From contig JAGIBL010000001.1 in assembly GCA_017744365.1 (NCBI GenBank), positions 1-64,000 of the forward strand: a stretch of DNA of 64,000 nucleotides, written 5' to 3'. A program made the translations under genes and the position numbers. The notes beneath the pieces are model-generated. The model was not told the DNA's origin, did no database searches, and saw only the letters and a list, made by a program, of their open reading frames with translations. The stretch's first letter is position 1. Every line of letters starts with the position of its first letter. The stretch comes from Nocardioidaceae bacterium. GTDB taxonomy: Bacteria > Actinomycetota > Actinomycetes > Propionibacteriales > Nocardioidaceae. Below, in pieces: positions 8,138 to 16,461 of the stretch.

Positions 8138-8746
8138 GTGACGTCGACCGAGAAGCGCCGGGGCCGGCCGCCCTCGGGGGGCCGGGAGGAGATCCTCAAG
8201 GCCACCCTCGAGCTGCTGCGTGAGCGCGGCATGGCCCGGCTCACCACCCGCGAGGTGGCCAGCCGTGCCGGGGTGTCCGAGGGCAGCGTCTTCTACCACT
8301 TCGAGGACCGGTTCGGGCTGCTCAAGGCGGTCTTCGAGCGCTCCCTGGAGCCGCTCCACCTGCAGATGACTCCGTCGGACGCCGACGACCTGGCCGCGAC
8401 CGTCACGCAGCTCTCCGAGGTCATCGAGCGCTTCCTGACCGCCAGCGTGGACGTGATGATGGCGGCGCAGTCGGACGCCGAGCTCCGCGACGCCCTGCAC
8501 GCCTTCATGGCCGACGTCGACTACGGCCCGCACCGCGGCATCGCCAGCATCGCCGGCTACGTCGCCGTCCAGCAGCAGCGCGGCATCGTGCGCGCCGACG
8601 TGGACGCCAAGGTGATCGCCTCGATCGTCGTCAACGACGCCTTCCAGCGTGCGACGGTGCCCAAGCTGGTCGGCAACCGCAAGGGCATCCAGCCACGGGC
8701 GACGTTCGTGGAGACCCTGACCGCGATGCTTCAGCCGAAGAGCTGA
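8138..8746 (+). CDS. TetR family transcriptional regulator
   Basis: A 202-residue regulator. The N-terminal helix-turn-helix (about residues 15-60) reads GMARLTTREVASRAGVSEGSVFYHFEDRFGLL, standard for TetR. The C-terminal part is a helical ligand-binding domain. It is divergent from the DHA2 efflux gene and two matching palindromes lie between them, so it most likely represses the pump and itself. The GTG start has TAGGGT (8126-8131) six bases upstream and no Shine-Dalgarno sequence, which suggests a leaderless mRNA. Its 3' end overlaps the convergent SnoaL-like gene by 16 bp. Confidence 0.88.
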   Translation: MTSTEKRRGRPPSGGREEILKATLELLRERGMARLTTREVASRAGVSEGSVFYHFEDRFGLLKAVFERSLEPLHLQMTPSDADDLAATVTQLSEVIERFLTASVDVMMAAQSDAELRDALHAFMADVDYGPHRGIASIAGYVAVQQQRGIVRADVDAKVIASIVVNDAFQRATVPKLVGNRKGIQPRATFVETLTAMLQPKS

Positions 8747-9120
8747 CGCGCCATCGCCGCGATGACCGCCTCCAGCGCCTTGAACGGCCGGATCATCACC
8801 GTGAACTCCTCGATGAGGCCGTCGGCGTCCCAGCGGATGAGGTCGATGCCCTCGACCCGCAGCCCGTCGACCTCCGCGGTGAAGCGCAGCACCGCGTCGC
8901 GCTCGCGGACCCATTCGTCGTGGTACGCGAGCGTCGGGCCCAGCACCGCGAACGCCGCGCCGAGGTAGCCGACCACGAGGTCGCGGCCCTCCTGCGGCGT
9001 GTGCACCGCGGGCGAGCGGAAGACCGCGTCCGCGGCGACCAGGGCGGGCAGGCCGGCGGTGTCCTGGGCGGTGACGGCCTGGTGCCAGCGGGCGAGCCCG
9101 ATCTCGGCTGCCGTGCTCAT
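8731..9120 (-). CDS. SnoaL-like (NTF2-fold) protein
   Basis: A 129-residue protein with the NTF2/SnoaL-like pattern: an N-terminal helix with RWHQAV, LVAADAVFRSPAVH, a central GYLGAAFAVL segment and C-terminal strands ending EEFTVMIRPFKALEAV. Such small folds act as isomerases, hydratases or ligand-binding modules; no catalytic Asp/His set is clear enough to assign an activity. Its ATG overlaps the stop codon of the metalloprotease gene (ATGA at 9117-9120), so the two are probably translated as a coupled pair. Confidence 0.8.
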   Translation of the reverse strand: MSTAAEIGLARWHQAVTAQDTAGLPALVAADAVFRSPAVHTPQEGRDLVVGYLGAAFAVLGPTLAYHDEWVRERDAVLRFTAEVDGLRVEGIDLIRWDADGLIEEFTVMIRPFKALEAVIAAMARQLFG

Positions 9121-10547
9121 CGCAGCACCCGGAACCGCACCAGGAACGGCTGGCTGTTCGTCCCGCCGGCGTTGCTCGTGGTCACCACCACGGCGCTCAC
9201 CCGGCGCGGGTTGAAGCTGACGACCCGGCTCCCGTCGCCGCGTCCGTTCAGCGGCACGGAGGCATAGCCCACCGCGCCGGTACGCAGCCGCACCTGGACC
9301 AGGGCGACCGGGGCGGTGGCCGCGGCGGGACCGTTGACGCTGATCCGGAGCCGGGCGGTGCGCGGCGTGGTCCGGGCCGGGCGGACCAGGCTGTTCGCGC
9401 TGCTCAGGTGGTTGAGCACGAACCGCCGCCAGCCCGAGTCGGCACCGGGCCTGGTCATCGTGAGGACGAGGTTCCAGGCGGTGGCCGGGAACAGCGCTCG
9501 GTCGCCGTACGAGCCGCTGGGCTTGGTGTTCCAGGCCGCGAAGCGGGCGAACGAGGTGGCGAAGCCGCGGTGCCGCACGGCCAGTGCGGTCCGGACCGCC
9601 TGGAGCGCGGTGCGCCCGGTCGAGGCGTCGGCGTAGGTCCAGACCTGCCGGATCACGCCGGGATCGCGCAGCGACTCGGAGAGGAACTTGAAGAACAGCA
9701 CCGCGCCGTAGTGCCAGGGCGACTGGCTCAGGTCGACGGACAGCCCGGGGTGCCGGATCGCGCTGAACGGCAGGTACTGCAGGTAGTCGTTGATCTGCGG
9801 GAAGACGACGTCCTCCATCCAGACAGCGCTGCCCTCCATCAGCCAGCTCTGCTGGTCGGCGTCGTACGCGAACTGGATGGCGTGGAAGAACTCGTGCGCC
9901 GCCGTCACCGCCAGCGAGCTCTCCGGTGGCGCACCGAACTCGCGCACCGAGAAGTCGTTGTCCAGCACGCAGAACGCACTCGACTTCGCGGCCGGGTGGT
10001 CGGTGGTGCAGTAGCCGTAGTAGCCCTGGTCGCCGAGCTGCTGCAGGTACACGTCGAAGAGGCCGTCGCTGTCGGGCAGCGGGGCCCGGTAGCCGAGCCG
10101 GTTGACCTCGGTCGCGAACACCTGCTCGAGCACCGCCGAGGTCCGCCGTGCCCAGTCCGCGGAGCCGCCGCTGGCGTAGTGCACGCAGAAGTGCGCGCTC
10201 TTCACCACCGGCGGGGAGAGCAGCCCGGTGCTGCACTTCTCGCTGCCGTTGGGCCGGCTCAGCACCAGGTCGGCCTGAGCCTGCCCGCGCGCGGACAGGT
10301 GACTGCGCTCGACCCGCAGCCGGCGCAGCAGCAGGGTGGCGTCGCGGCGCGGTGCCACCCCGTCCGTACGACGGTGAGCGCTGCCCGGGGTGAGCGCGGC
10401 CTGGACCTGGGCGAGCAGCGCCTCGGCGCGGGCCCGGTCGCGGTCGGTGGCGCGGTCGGTGGCGGACGCCGGAGCTCCGCCGGTGAGGGCAGCGGAGAGC
10501 AGCAGGGCAGCCGGCACGGCCAGGGACACGACGCGGGAGGGGCGCAC
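9117..10547 (-). CDS. Secreted MXAN_6640-type zinc metalloprotease
   Basis: A 476-residue secreted protein. A signal peptide (residues about 1-30, ending PASA) is followed by a propeptide-like Arg/Ala region, then a catalytic domain with HEFFH (His218, Glu219, His222) and a downstream MEGSAVWMED that would supply the third zinc ligand. This layout matches MXAN_6640-family putative metalloproteases. Three or more Cys in the mature part suggest disulfides. A C-terminal beta-rich domain (about 385-476) may bind substrate. The GTG start is chosen because TACGCT (minus strand, 10554-10559) lies six bases upstream and the signal peptide begins there. The SnoaL-like gene follows with a 4-bp overlap. 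Confidence 0.78.
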   Translation of the reverse strand: MRPSRVVSLAVPAALLLSAALTGGAPASATDRATDRDRARAEALLAQVQAALTPGSAHRRTDGVAPRRDATLLLRRLRVERSHLSARGQAQADLVLSRPNGSEKCSTGLLSPPVVKSAHFCVHYASGGSADWARRTSAVLEQVFATEVNRLGYRAPLPDSDGLFDVYLQQLGDQGYYGYCTTDHPAAKSSAFCVLDNDFSVREFGAPPESSLAVTAAHEFFHAIQFAYDADQQSWLMEGSAVWMEDVVFPQINDYLQYLPFSAIRHPGLSVDLSQSPWHYGAVLFFKFLSESLRDPGVIRQVWTYADASTGRTALQAVRTALAVRHRGFATSFARFAAWNTKPSGSYGDRALFPATAWNLVLTMTRPGADSGWRRFVLNHLSSANSLVRPARTTPRTARLRISVNGPAAATAPVALVQVRLRTGAVGYASVPLNGRGDGSRVVSFNPRRVSAVVVTTSNAGGTNSQPFLVRFRVLR

Positions 10548-10581
10548 CCCAGCAGCGTAGACGGGGTAGCGTCGGCCCGCG

Positions 10582-11838
10582 ATGACCATGTCCATGGTTC
10601 TGCCCGAGGGCGCTGCCGATGCCGTACGGCGGCGCCGGCTGCGCGCGATGCGCTCCCTGGCGGTCGGCCTGCTCGTGCTCGCGGCGGTCGTCTACCTGCT
10701 CACCCTCGACGCCGGCGGCTTCTGGGGCTACGTGAACGCCGGCGCCGAGGCCAGCATGGTCGGTGCCATCGCGGACTGGTTCGCGGTCACGGCCCTGTTC
10801 AAGCACCCGCTCGGCCTGCCGATCCCGCACACCGCGCTGGTGCCCAAGCGCAAGGACGAGTTCGGCAAGAGCCTGGAGTCCTTCGTGCAGGAGAACTTCC
10901 TGCAGGAGGGCGTGATCCGCGACCGGCTCGCGGTCGCCTCGGTCTCCGCGCGGGCAGGGGAGTGGCTCAGCGATCCCGCCAACGCGGCCCGGGTGGTCGC
11001 CGAGGCCTCCTCGCTGCTCACCGTCGGGCTGGAGAAGCTGCGCGACAGCGACGTCGAGGCGCTGGTCGCCGAGGTGCTGATCCCGCGGCTCAAGGAGGAG
11101 CCGATCGCCCCGATCGCCGGCAACCTGCTCGCCGAGATCCTCACCGACGACGCCCACCACGGCCTGGTCGACCTGGCCCTGGAGGAGGGCTACCACTGGC
11201 TGGTGCACAACCAGGAGACGTTCACCGCGGTGCTCGGCGAGCGGGCGCCGTGGTGGGCACCGGACCGTCTCAACGAGCTGGTCACCGAGCGGGTGCACCT
11301 GGAGGCGGTCCGCTGGGTGGCCGACATCCGCGCCGACCCGCAGCACCGGGCTCGTCAGGCGTTCGACAGCCTGCTGCGCCAGCTCGCCGACGACCTGCTC
11401 TCCCGCCCGGAGACCCAGGAGCGGGCCGAGCGGCTCAAGGTGCGGCTGCTGGAGCACCCGCAGCTGCTGGCCAGCGGGATGGCCGTCTTCGACGCGTTCA
11501 AGAAGGCCCTGCGCGACGCTCTCGCCGACGACCAGGGCCCGCTGCGCGAGCGCGCCCGCGACGAGCTGGTCGCCTTCGGGGGCCGGCTGCGCACCGACGC
11601 CGCGCTGCGGGCGAGGCTGGACGGGACCGCCGCCGACGCGGCCGTCTTCGTGGTGCGCCGCTACGGCGGTGAGCTGACCGCGGTCATCACGCACACCGTC
11701 GAGCGCTGGGACGGGCGCGAGGCGGCCCGGCGGATCGAGCTCCAGGTGGGCCGCGACCTGCAGTTCATCCGGATCAACGGCACCATCGTCGGCGGCCTCG
11801 TCGGCGTCCTCATCCACGCCATCACGGGGGTCATGTGA
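10582..11838 (+). CDS. DUF445 (YheB-type) membrane protein
   Basis: A 418-residue DUF445 protein. A membrane helix near residues 27-47 is followed by the family signature GAEASMVGAIADWFAVTALFKHPLGLPIPHTALVP. A long helical middle and a C-terminal hydrophobic segment (INGTIVGGLVGVLIHAI) complete the usual two-anchor layout. The family's function is unknown. The gene is divergent from the metalloprotease gene. TAGCGT at 10567-10572, nine bases before the ATG, may be the -10 of a leaderless promoter. The next gene overlaps by four bases. Confidence 0.85.
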   Translation: MTMSMVLPEGAADAVRRRRLRAMRSLAVGLLVLAAVVYLLTLDAGGFWGYVNAGAEASMVGAIADWFAVTALFKHPLGLPIPHTALVPKRKDEFGKSLESFVQENFLQEGVIRDRLAVASVSARAGEWLSDPANAARVVAEASSLLTVGLEKLRDSDVEALVAEVLIPRLKEEPIAPIAGNLLAEILTDDAHHGLVDLALEEGYHWLVHNQETFTAVLGERAPWWAPDRLNELVTERVHLEAVRWVADIRADPQHRARQAFDSLLRQLADDLLSRPETQERAERLKVRLLEHPQLLASGMAVFDAFKKALRDALADDQGPLRERARDELVAFGGRLRTDAALRARLDGTAADAAVFVVRRYGGELTAVITHTVERWDGREAARRIELQVGRDLQFIRINGTIVGGLVGVLIHAITGVM

Positions 11839-12053
11839 GAGAGATCGAGATCCGCGACGAGAGCATCCGCCTGGGCCAGCTGCTCAAGCTCGCCGACCTG
11901 ATCGAGGCGGGCAGCGACGCCAAGGACGTGCTCGCCTCCGGCGACGTGCTGGTCAACGGCGAGCCGGAGACACGCCGAGGGCGGCAGCTGGTTCCCGGAG
12001 ACACGGTCACCGCGCTGGGCGAGACCGTTGGCATCGTCGCGCGCGGACACTAA
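11835..12053 (+). CDS. Small S4-domain RNA-binding protein
   Basis: A 72-residue protein that is essentially one S4 domain: SIRLGQLLKLADLIEAGSDAKDVLASGDVLVNGEPETRRGRQLVPGDTV. It resembles YaaA/YbcJ-type small S4 proteins, which bind structured RNA such as rRNA. The GTG start overlaps the stop of the DUF445 gene (GTGA), so it is likely translated by coupling. The RNA target is unknown. Confidence 0.85.
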   Translation: MREIEIRDESIRLGQLLKLADLIEAGSDAKDVLASGDVLVNGEPETRRGRQLVPGDTVTALGETVGIVARGH

Positions 12054-12063
12054 GGTCCGGATC

Positions 12064-12510
12064 ATGAGGATCAGCGAGGTGCTCGCCGGCAAGGCCAGCC
12101 ACGAGATCGTGACGATCAGTCCCGACGCGACCGTCCGCGAGCTCATCGCCCTGCTCGCCCGGTTCAACATCGGTGCGGCCGTGGTCAGCGCCGACGGGAA
12201 CACCGTGGCCGGCATCGTGAGCGAGCGCGACGTGGTCCGCCGGCTGGTCGACGACGACGGGCTGCTCGGGGCCGCGGTCTCCGCGATCATGACCGCCGAG
12301 GTGCAGACCTGCGGCCCGGGGGACTCGCTCGACGAGGTCCGCGAGACCATGACCGCCGGCCGCTTCCGGCACCTCCCGGTCGTCGACGACGGCACGCTGG
12401 TGGGCGTCATCAGCATCGGCGACGTGGTGAAGAGCCACATCGACCAGCTCCAGTTCGAGCGGGACCAGCTGGACTCTTACGTGCACCAGACGGAGAGGGC
12501 CGCGCACTGA
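12064..12510 (+). CDS. Tandem CBS-domain protein
   Basis: A 148-residue protein made of two CBS domains (about residues 8-65 and 75-130), with GIVSERDVVRRL and GVISIGDVVKS as the repeated motifs. Stand-alone CBS pairs bind adenosine nucleotides or NADH and sense energy state. I chose the ATG at 12064 because TAAGGT at 12051-12056 lies seven bases upstream, as expected for a leaderless start, while an upstream GTG would add twelve uncharacteristic residues overlapping the preceding S4 gene. The partner protein is not evident. Confidence 0.87.
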   Translation: MRISEVLAGKASHEIVTISPDATVRELIALLARFNIGAAVVSADGNTVAGIVSERDVVRRLVDDDGLLGAAVSAIMTAEVQTCGPGDSLDEVRETMTAGRFRHLPVVDDGTLVGVISIGDVVKSHIDQLQFERDQLDSYVHQTERAAH

Positions 12511-12529
12511 GGTCGTAGGCTTCTGCCTC

Positions 12530-12901
12530 ATGAGCGAGAAGCCCGAGATCGACTTCCCCGACGGCCCGCCCCCCACCGACCTCGAGGTCACCGACCTCAC
12601 CGTCGGCGACGGGGACGAGGCGACCGCCGGCGCCACCGTGTCGGTGCACTACGTCGGGGTGGCCCACTCCACCGGCGAGGAGTTCGACGCCTCCTACAAC
12701 CGGGGCAACCCGCTCGACTTCCGTCTCGGCGTCGGCCAGGTCATCGCCGGCTGGGACCAGGGCGTCCAGGGCATGAAGGTCGGCGGCCGCCGCCGGCTGG
12801 TCATCCCGCCGCACCTCGGCTACGGGGACCGCGGCGCCGGCGGCGTGATCAAGCCGGGCGAGACGCTGATCTTCGTGGTGGACCTGCTCGCTGTCCGGTG
12901 A
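12530..12901 (+). CDS. FKBP-type peptidyl-prolyl cis-trans isomerase
   Basis: A 123-residue single-domain FKBP. Diagnostic segments are TVSVHYVGV, FDASYNRGNPLDFRLGVGQVIAGWDQGVQGMKVGGRRRLVIPPHLGYG and LIFVVDLL, which supply the aromatic active-site pocket. It has no signal peptide, so it should be cytoplasmic and help fold proteins. TAGGCT at 12516-12521 is eight bases before the ATG. A small membrane-protein gene follows after seven bases. Confidence 0.93.
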   Translation: MSEKPEIDFPDGPPPTDLEVTDLTVGDGDEATAGATVSVHYVGVAHSTGEEFDASYNRGNPLDFRLGVGQVIAGWDQGVQGMKVGGRRRLVIPPHLGYGDRGAGGVIKPGETLIFVVDLLAVR

Positions 12902-12908
12902 CGTCACG

Positions 12909-13250
12909 ATGAGCAGCAGTCAGCCCCCGGTGCGGCGGGCCAAGCACCTGATCGACCCGAGCGCCCCGCCGCGTCGCCAGGATCCGATGAGCCTGACCCG
13001 GGTGCAGCGCTGGGTGATGTCGGTGCTGGCGACGACCACGATCTTCCACCTGTCCGCCGGCATCGTCCTCGCGGCGGTGCTGCCGGACCACATGAAGACG
13101 GGCTCGCGGATCGGACTGTGCGTGATCGCCGCCGCCTTCGGGGTGATCGCGGTCGCCTGCGGGATGCTCATCCACGGCAAGAAGCTGCCGTCGCCGTGGC
13201 TGCTGCTCGGCACCATCCCGGGGATCGTCGGAGTACTGCTCGTTCTCTGA
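12909..13250 (+). CDS. Small two-helix membrane protein, unknown function
   Basis: A 113-residue protein with a basic soluble N-terminus (about residues 1-35) and hydrophobic helices near 38-58, 68-84 and possibly 92-112. No domain is recognised. It follows the FKBP gene by seven bases, so it is probably cotranscribed. Its stop is seven bases from the convergent hisN stop, leaving no room for a terminator between them. Confidence 0.7.
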   Translation: MSSSQPPVRRAKHLIDPSAPPRRQDPMSLTRVQRWVMSVLATTTIFHLSAGIVLAAVLPDHMKTGSRIGLCVIAAAFGVIAVACGMLIHGKKLPSPWLLLGTIPGIVGVLLVL

Positions 13251-13257
13251 CGAGGGA

Positions 13258-14142
13258 CTAGTCCTCGGGGTCCTCGGCCAGCCGACGGCGCTCGGCGAGG
13301 TCGTGCACCTGGCCGACTCCGGAGCCGCCACCGCGCTGGGCGCGGGACTCCTCGTCCACGGTCCCCAGGAACGCCAGCGCCTGGTCGTGCAGCTTGCCGT
13401 TGGTGGCCAGCGCGTTGCCGCCGAGCGGACCCGGTTCGCCGTCCAGCGAGGTGAAGATGCCGCCTGCCTCGCGCACGATCACGTCCAGGGCGGCCATGTC
13501 GTAGAGCTCCAGCTCGGGCTCGGCGGCGATGTCCACCGCCCCCTCGGCGACCAGCATGTAGGACCAGAAGTCGCCGTACGCGCGGGTGCGCCAGCAGCGC
13601 CGCGACAGCGCCAGGAAGTCGTCGAGACGGCCGCGCTCCTCCCAGCCGCCGAACGAGGCGTAGGACAGCGAGGCGTCCTCGATCCGGGAGACGTCGGAGA
13701 CCTGGCAGGCGGCGGCGCGCAGCAGGGACTTGCCGGTCCAGGCGCCGCCGTCCTTCATCGCCCACCAGCGCCGGTTCAGCTGCGGCGCCGAGACGACCCC
13801 GACCACGACCTCGTCGTCGACCATGAGCGCGATCAGCGTGGCCCACACCGGCACGCCGCGCACGAAGTTCTTGGTGCCGTCGATCGGGTCGACCACCCAG
13901 CGGCGCTGGCTGTGCCCGGTCGAGCCCTCCTCCTCGCCGAGCACCGCGTCGCGCGGCCGGGCGCGGGACAGGGTGCGGCGGATGCCCTCCTCCACGGCCT
14001 GGTCCGCGTCCGTCACCGGGGTCAGGTCCGGCTTGGTCATCACGTGCAGGTCGAGCGCCTTGAACCGCGACGTGGTCAGCGCGTCCGCATCGTCGGCGAG
14101 CACGTGCGCGAGCCGGAGGTCGTCGGTGTAGTCGAGGGGCAT
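13258..14142 (-). CDS. hisN: Histidinol-phosphatase, inositol-monophosphatase type
   Basis: A 294-residue IMPase-fold phosphatase. The metal-site motifs are present: GEEEGSTG, WVVDPIDGTKNFVRG, and a C-terminal YDMAALDVIVREAGG in place of the usual WD-x-AA. In actinobacteria this subgroup next to rsgA and aroA is the HisN enzyme that removes phosphate from histidinol phosphate in histidine synthesis. A general inositol phosphatase is the alternative. The ATG is set by TAGCCT (minus strand, 14150-14155) seven bases upstream, although the rsgA stop is only 20 bp away. The last 30 or so residues are a charged extension. Confidence 0.78.
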   Translation of the reverse strand: MPLDYTDDLRLAHVLADDADALTTSRFKALDLHVMTKPDLTPVTDADQAVEEGIRRTLSRARPRDAVLGEEEGSTGHSQRRWVVDPIDGTKNFVRGVPVWATLIALMVDDEVVVGVVSAPQLNRRWWAMKDGGAWTGKSLLRAAACQVSDVSRIEDASLSYASFGGWEERGRLDDFLALSRRCWRTRAYGDFWSYMLVAEGAVDIAAEPELELYDMAALDVIVREAGGIFTSLDGEPGPLGGNALATNGKLHDQALAFLGTVDEESRAQRGGGSGVGQVHDLAERRRLAEDPED

Positions 14143-14162
14143 GGGGCACAGGCTAGTGCGGG

Positions 14163-15146
14163 CTAGTAGTCGGTCGACTCGCGGCTGGCGAGGAGCCGTC
14201 GGAACGACTCCACCCGCTCGGCCTGCTCGCCGGTCGCCTCGTCCAGCCCGCACTCCGGCTCGCCGTACCCGTGGGTGCACCCGCGCGGGCACTCGGCGGT
14301 CAGCTCCTCCAGGTCCGCGAAGGCGTGGATCAGGTGGTTCGGGTCCACGTGCGCGAGACCGAACGAGCGGATGCCCGGGGTGTCCACGATCCAGCCCTGG
14401 TCATCGGGCAGCGGCAGCATCAGCGCGTTGGTCGAGGTGTGCCGGCCGCGCCCGGTCACCGCGTTCACCTCGCCCACCGAGCGGTCCGCGTCCGGGACCA
14501 GTGCGTTGACCAGGGTGGACTTGCCGACGCCGCTGTGCCCGACCAGCACGCTGGTCCGCCCGGCGAGGCGCTCGCGCACCGGGCCGACGTCGGCACCGCG
14601 CTGGGTGACCACGAACGGGACGCCGAGCGGCCGGTAGGCGCGCACCAGCGGCTCCGGGTCGGCGAGGTCGGCCTTGGTCAGGCAGAGCAGGGGCTCCATG
14701 CCCGCGTCGTAGGCCGCCACCAGGGCCCGGTCGATCAGCCGCGGCCGGGGTTCGGGATCGGCCAGCGCGGTCACCACGACGAGCTGGTCGGCGTTGGCGA
14801 CGATCACCCGTTCCACGGGGTCGGTGTCGTCCGCCGTACGGCGCAGCACCGTGGTGCGCTCGTCCACGGTGACGATCCGGGCCAGGCTGCCGGGGGTGCC
14901 GCTGACGTCGCCGACCAGCCGGACCCGGTCGCCGACCACGACGCCCTTGCGGCCCAGCGGGCGGGCCTTCATCGCCAGGACCGGGGTGCCGTCGTCGAGC
15001 AGGCAGGTCAGCCGGCCGCGGTCCACGGTGACCACCACGGCGGGCACCGCGTCGTCGTACGACGGGCGCTCCTTGGTCCGGGGACGGGTGCGGCGGCGCG
15101 GCCTCTCGTAGGACTCCGGGTCGTGCTCGTCGTACCGGCCACTCAT
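14163..15146 (-). CDS. rsgA: Ribosome small-subunit-dependent GTPase A
   Basis: A 327-residue circularly permuted GTPase. An OB fold (about 35-105) precedes the G domain, in which the G4 motif LTKAD comes before the P-loop GHSGVGKST and then the G3 motif DTPGI. The zinc knuckle reads [14 protein letters not shown]. This order is specific to RsgA, which checks late 30S ribosome assembly. The first 35 residues are a charged Arg/Glu extension. Its ATG overlaps the aroA stop (ATGA at 15143-15146), so aroA and rsgA are coupled. Confidence 0.94.
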   Translation of the reverse strand: MSGRYDEHDPESYERPRRRTRPRTKERPSYDDAVPAVVVTVDRGRLTCLLDDGTPVLAMKARPLGRKGVVVGDRVRLVGDVSGTPGSLARIVTVDERTTVLRRTADDTDPVERVIVANADQLVVVTALADPEPRPRLIDRALVAAYDAGMEPLLCLTKADLADPEPLVRAYRPLGVPFVVTQRGADVGPVRERLAGRTSVLVGHSGVGKSTLVNALVPDADRSVGEVNAVTGRGRHTSTNALMLPLPDDQGWIVDTPGIRSFGLAHVDPNHLIHAFADLEELTAECPRGCTHGYGEPECGLDEATGEQAERVESFRRLLASRESTDY

Positions 15147-16438
15147 CCGCGCGCCGCGTCCTCGAACAGCCGGGCCCAGACCCGCTCGAAGCCGGGGAAC
15201 GTCTTCGCCGTGGTGCCGACGTCCTCGACCAGCACGCCCTCGACCGCGGACCCGACCACCACCGCGGCCTGGGCCATCCGGTGGTCGGCGTACGTGGCGA
15301 AGGTGCCGCCGTGCAGCCTCGCCGGCCGGATCGCCAGCCCGTCCTCGGTCTCGGTCACGTCCGCGCCCAGGCCGCCCAGCTCGGTGGCCAGGGCGGCGAG
15401 ACGGTCCGTCTCGTGGCCGCGGATGTGCGCGATGCCGCGCAGCGTCGAGGGGGAGTCAGCCAGGGCGGCCAGGGCGGCCACGGCCGGGGCCAGCTCGCCG
15501 ACGTCGTGGAGGTCGGTGTCGATGCCGGCGACGGTGCCGGAGCCCTGCACGGTGAGGCCGTCGGCGTCCAGCGAGACGGTCCCGCCCATCTCCGCCAGGA
15601 TGCCGCGCAGCGCGTCTCCGGCCTGGGTGGTCGCGAAGGGCCAGCCGGGCACGGTCACCGTGCCGCCGCTGGTGAGCGCGAGCATGAGGAAGGGCGCCGC
15701 GTTGGACAGGTCCGGCTCGATCTCGACGTCGCGTGCGGCGATCGGGCCGGGGTGGACCCGCCAGCGGTTCGGCTCGGCGTCGACCCTCACGCCGCGGCCG
15801 CGCAGGCAGGCAGTCGTCATCTCGATGTGCGGCAGCGACGGCACCGGCGCGCCCTCGTGGCGCACGTCGATGCCCTCGTCGAACCGGGGCGCGGCCAGCA
15901 GCAGCGCGGAGACGAACTGGCTCGAGGCCGAGGCGTCGATGGTCACCGCGCCGCCGCGCACCGACCCGTGCCCGGCGACCGTGAACGGCAGTGTGTCCGT
16001 GGCGCTGGTGACCTCCACGCCGAGGCGGCGCAGCGCACCGAGCACGCCCGCCATCGGCCGCGTCCGTGCGTGCGGGTCACCGTCGAACTCGCTCGGCCCG
16101 CCGCGCAGCGCGGCCACCGGCGGGACGAACCGCATCACCGTGCCGGCCAGCCCGCAGTCGACGGCCGTCGGCGTGGTCACGCCCGGCCCGATCCCGGGCG
16201 AGACCGACCAGTCCGGTCCGTCGGTGGAGACAGGAGAGCCGAGCGCGGTCAGGGCGGCCGCCATCAGCTCGGTGTCCCGCGATCGCAGCGCGCGTCGTAC
16301 CAGGCCCGGGCCGTCGGCCAGCGCGGCCAGCACCAGCTCGCGGTTGGTCAGCGACTTGGAGCCGGGCAGCTCGACGCGCACGTCGACGGGTCCGCGCGCG
16401 GTGGGCGCGGGCCACAGGTCAGCGGCGATCTCGGTCAC
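15143..16438 (-). CDS. aroA: 5-enolpyruvylshikimate-3-phosphate synthase
   Basis: A 431-residue EPSP synthase, which joins phosphoenolpyruvate and shikimate 3-phosphate on the way to chorismate and aromatic amino acids. Visible signatures are [16 protein letters not shown] at the N-terminus, a [12 protein letters not shown] active-site loop, [17 protein letters not shown], and [13 protein letters not shown] near the C-terminus. GTG start, with TAGCCT (minus strand, 16445-16450) six bases upstream, so aroA probably has its own leaderless promoter in the 23-bp gap after the sigma-factor fusion gene. Confidence 0.95.
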   Translation of the reverse strand: MTEIAADLWPAPTARGPVDVRVELPGSKSLTNRELVLAALADGPGLVRRALRSRDTELMAAALTALGSPVSTDGPDWSVSPGIGPGVTTPTAVDCGLAGTVMRFVPPVAALRGGPSEFDGDPHARTRPMAGVLGALRRLGVEVTSATDTLPFTVAGHGSVRGGAVTIDASASSQFVSALLLAAPRFDEGIDVRHEGAPVPSLPHIEMTTACLRGRGVRVDAEPNRWRVHPGPIAARDVEIEPDLSNAAPFLMLALTSGGTVTVPGWPFATTQAGDALRGILAEMGGTVSLDADGLTVQGSGTVAGIDTDLHDVGELAPAVAALAALADSPSTLRGIAHIRGHETDRLAALATELGGLGADVTETEDGLAIRPARLHGGTFATYADHRMAQAAVVVGSAVEGVLVEDVGTTAKTFPGFERVWARLFEDAARG

Positions 16439-16461
16439 CCACGAAGGCTATCGAGAGCCGG

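Noticed and set aside
8731-11817. A minus-strand open frame of over 1000 codons
   Set aside because: Only its last 129 codons look real (the SnoaL-like protein). The rest is out of frame through the metalloprotease and antisense to DUF445.
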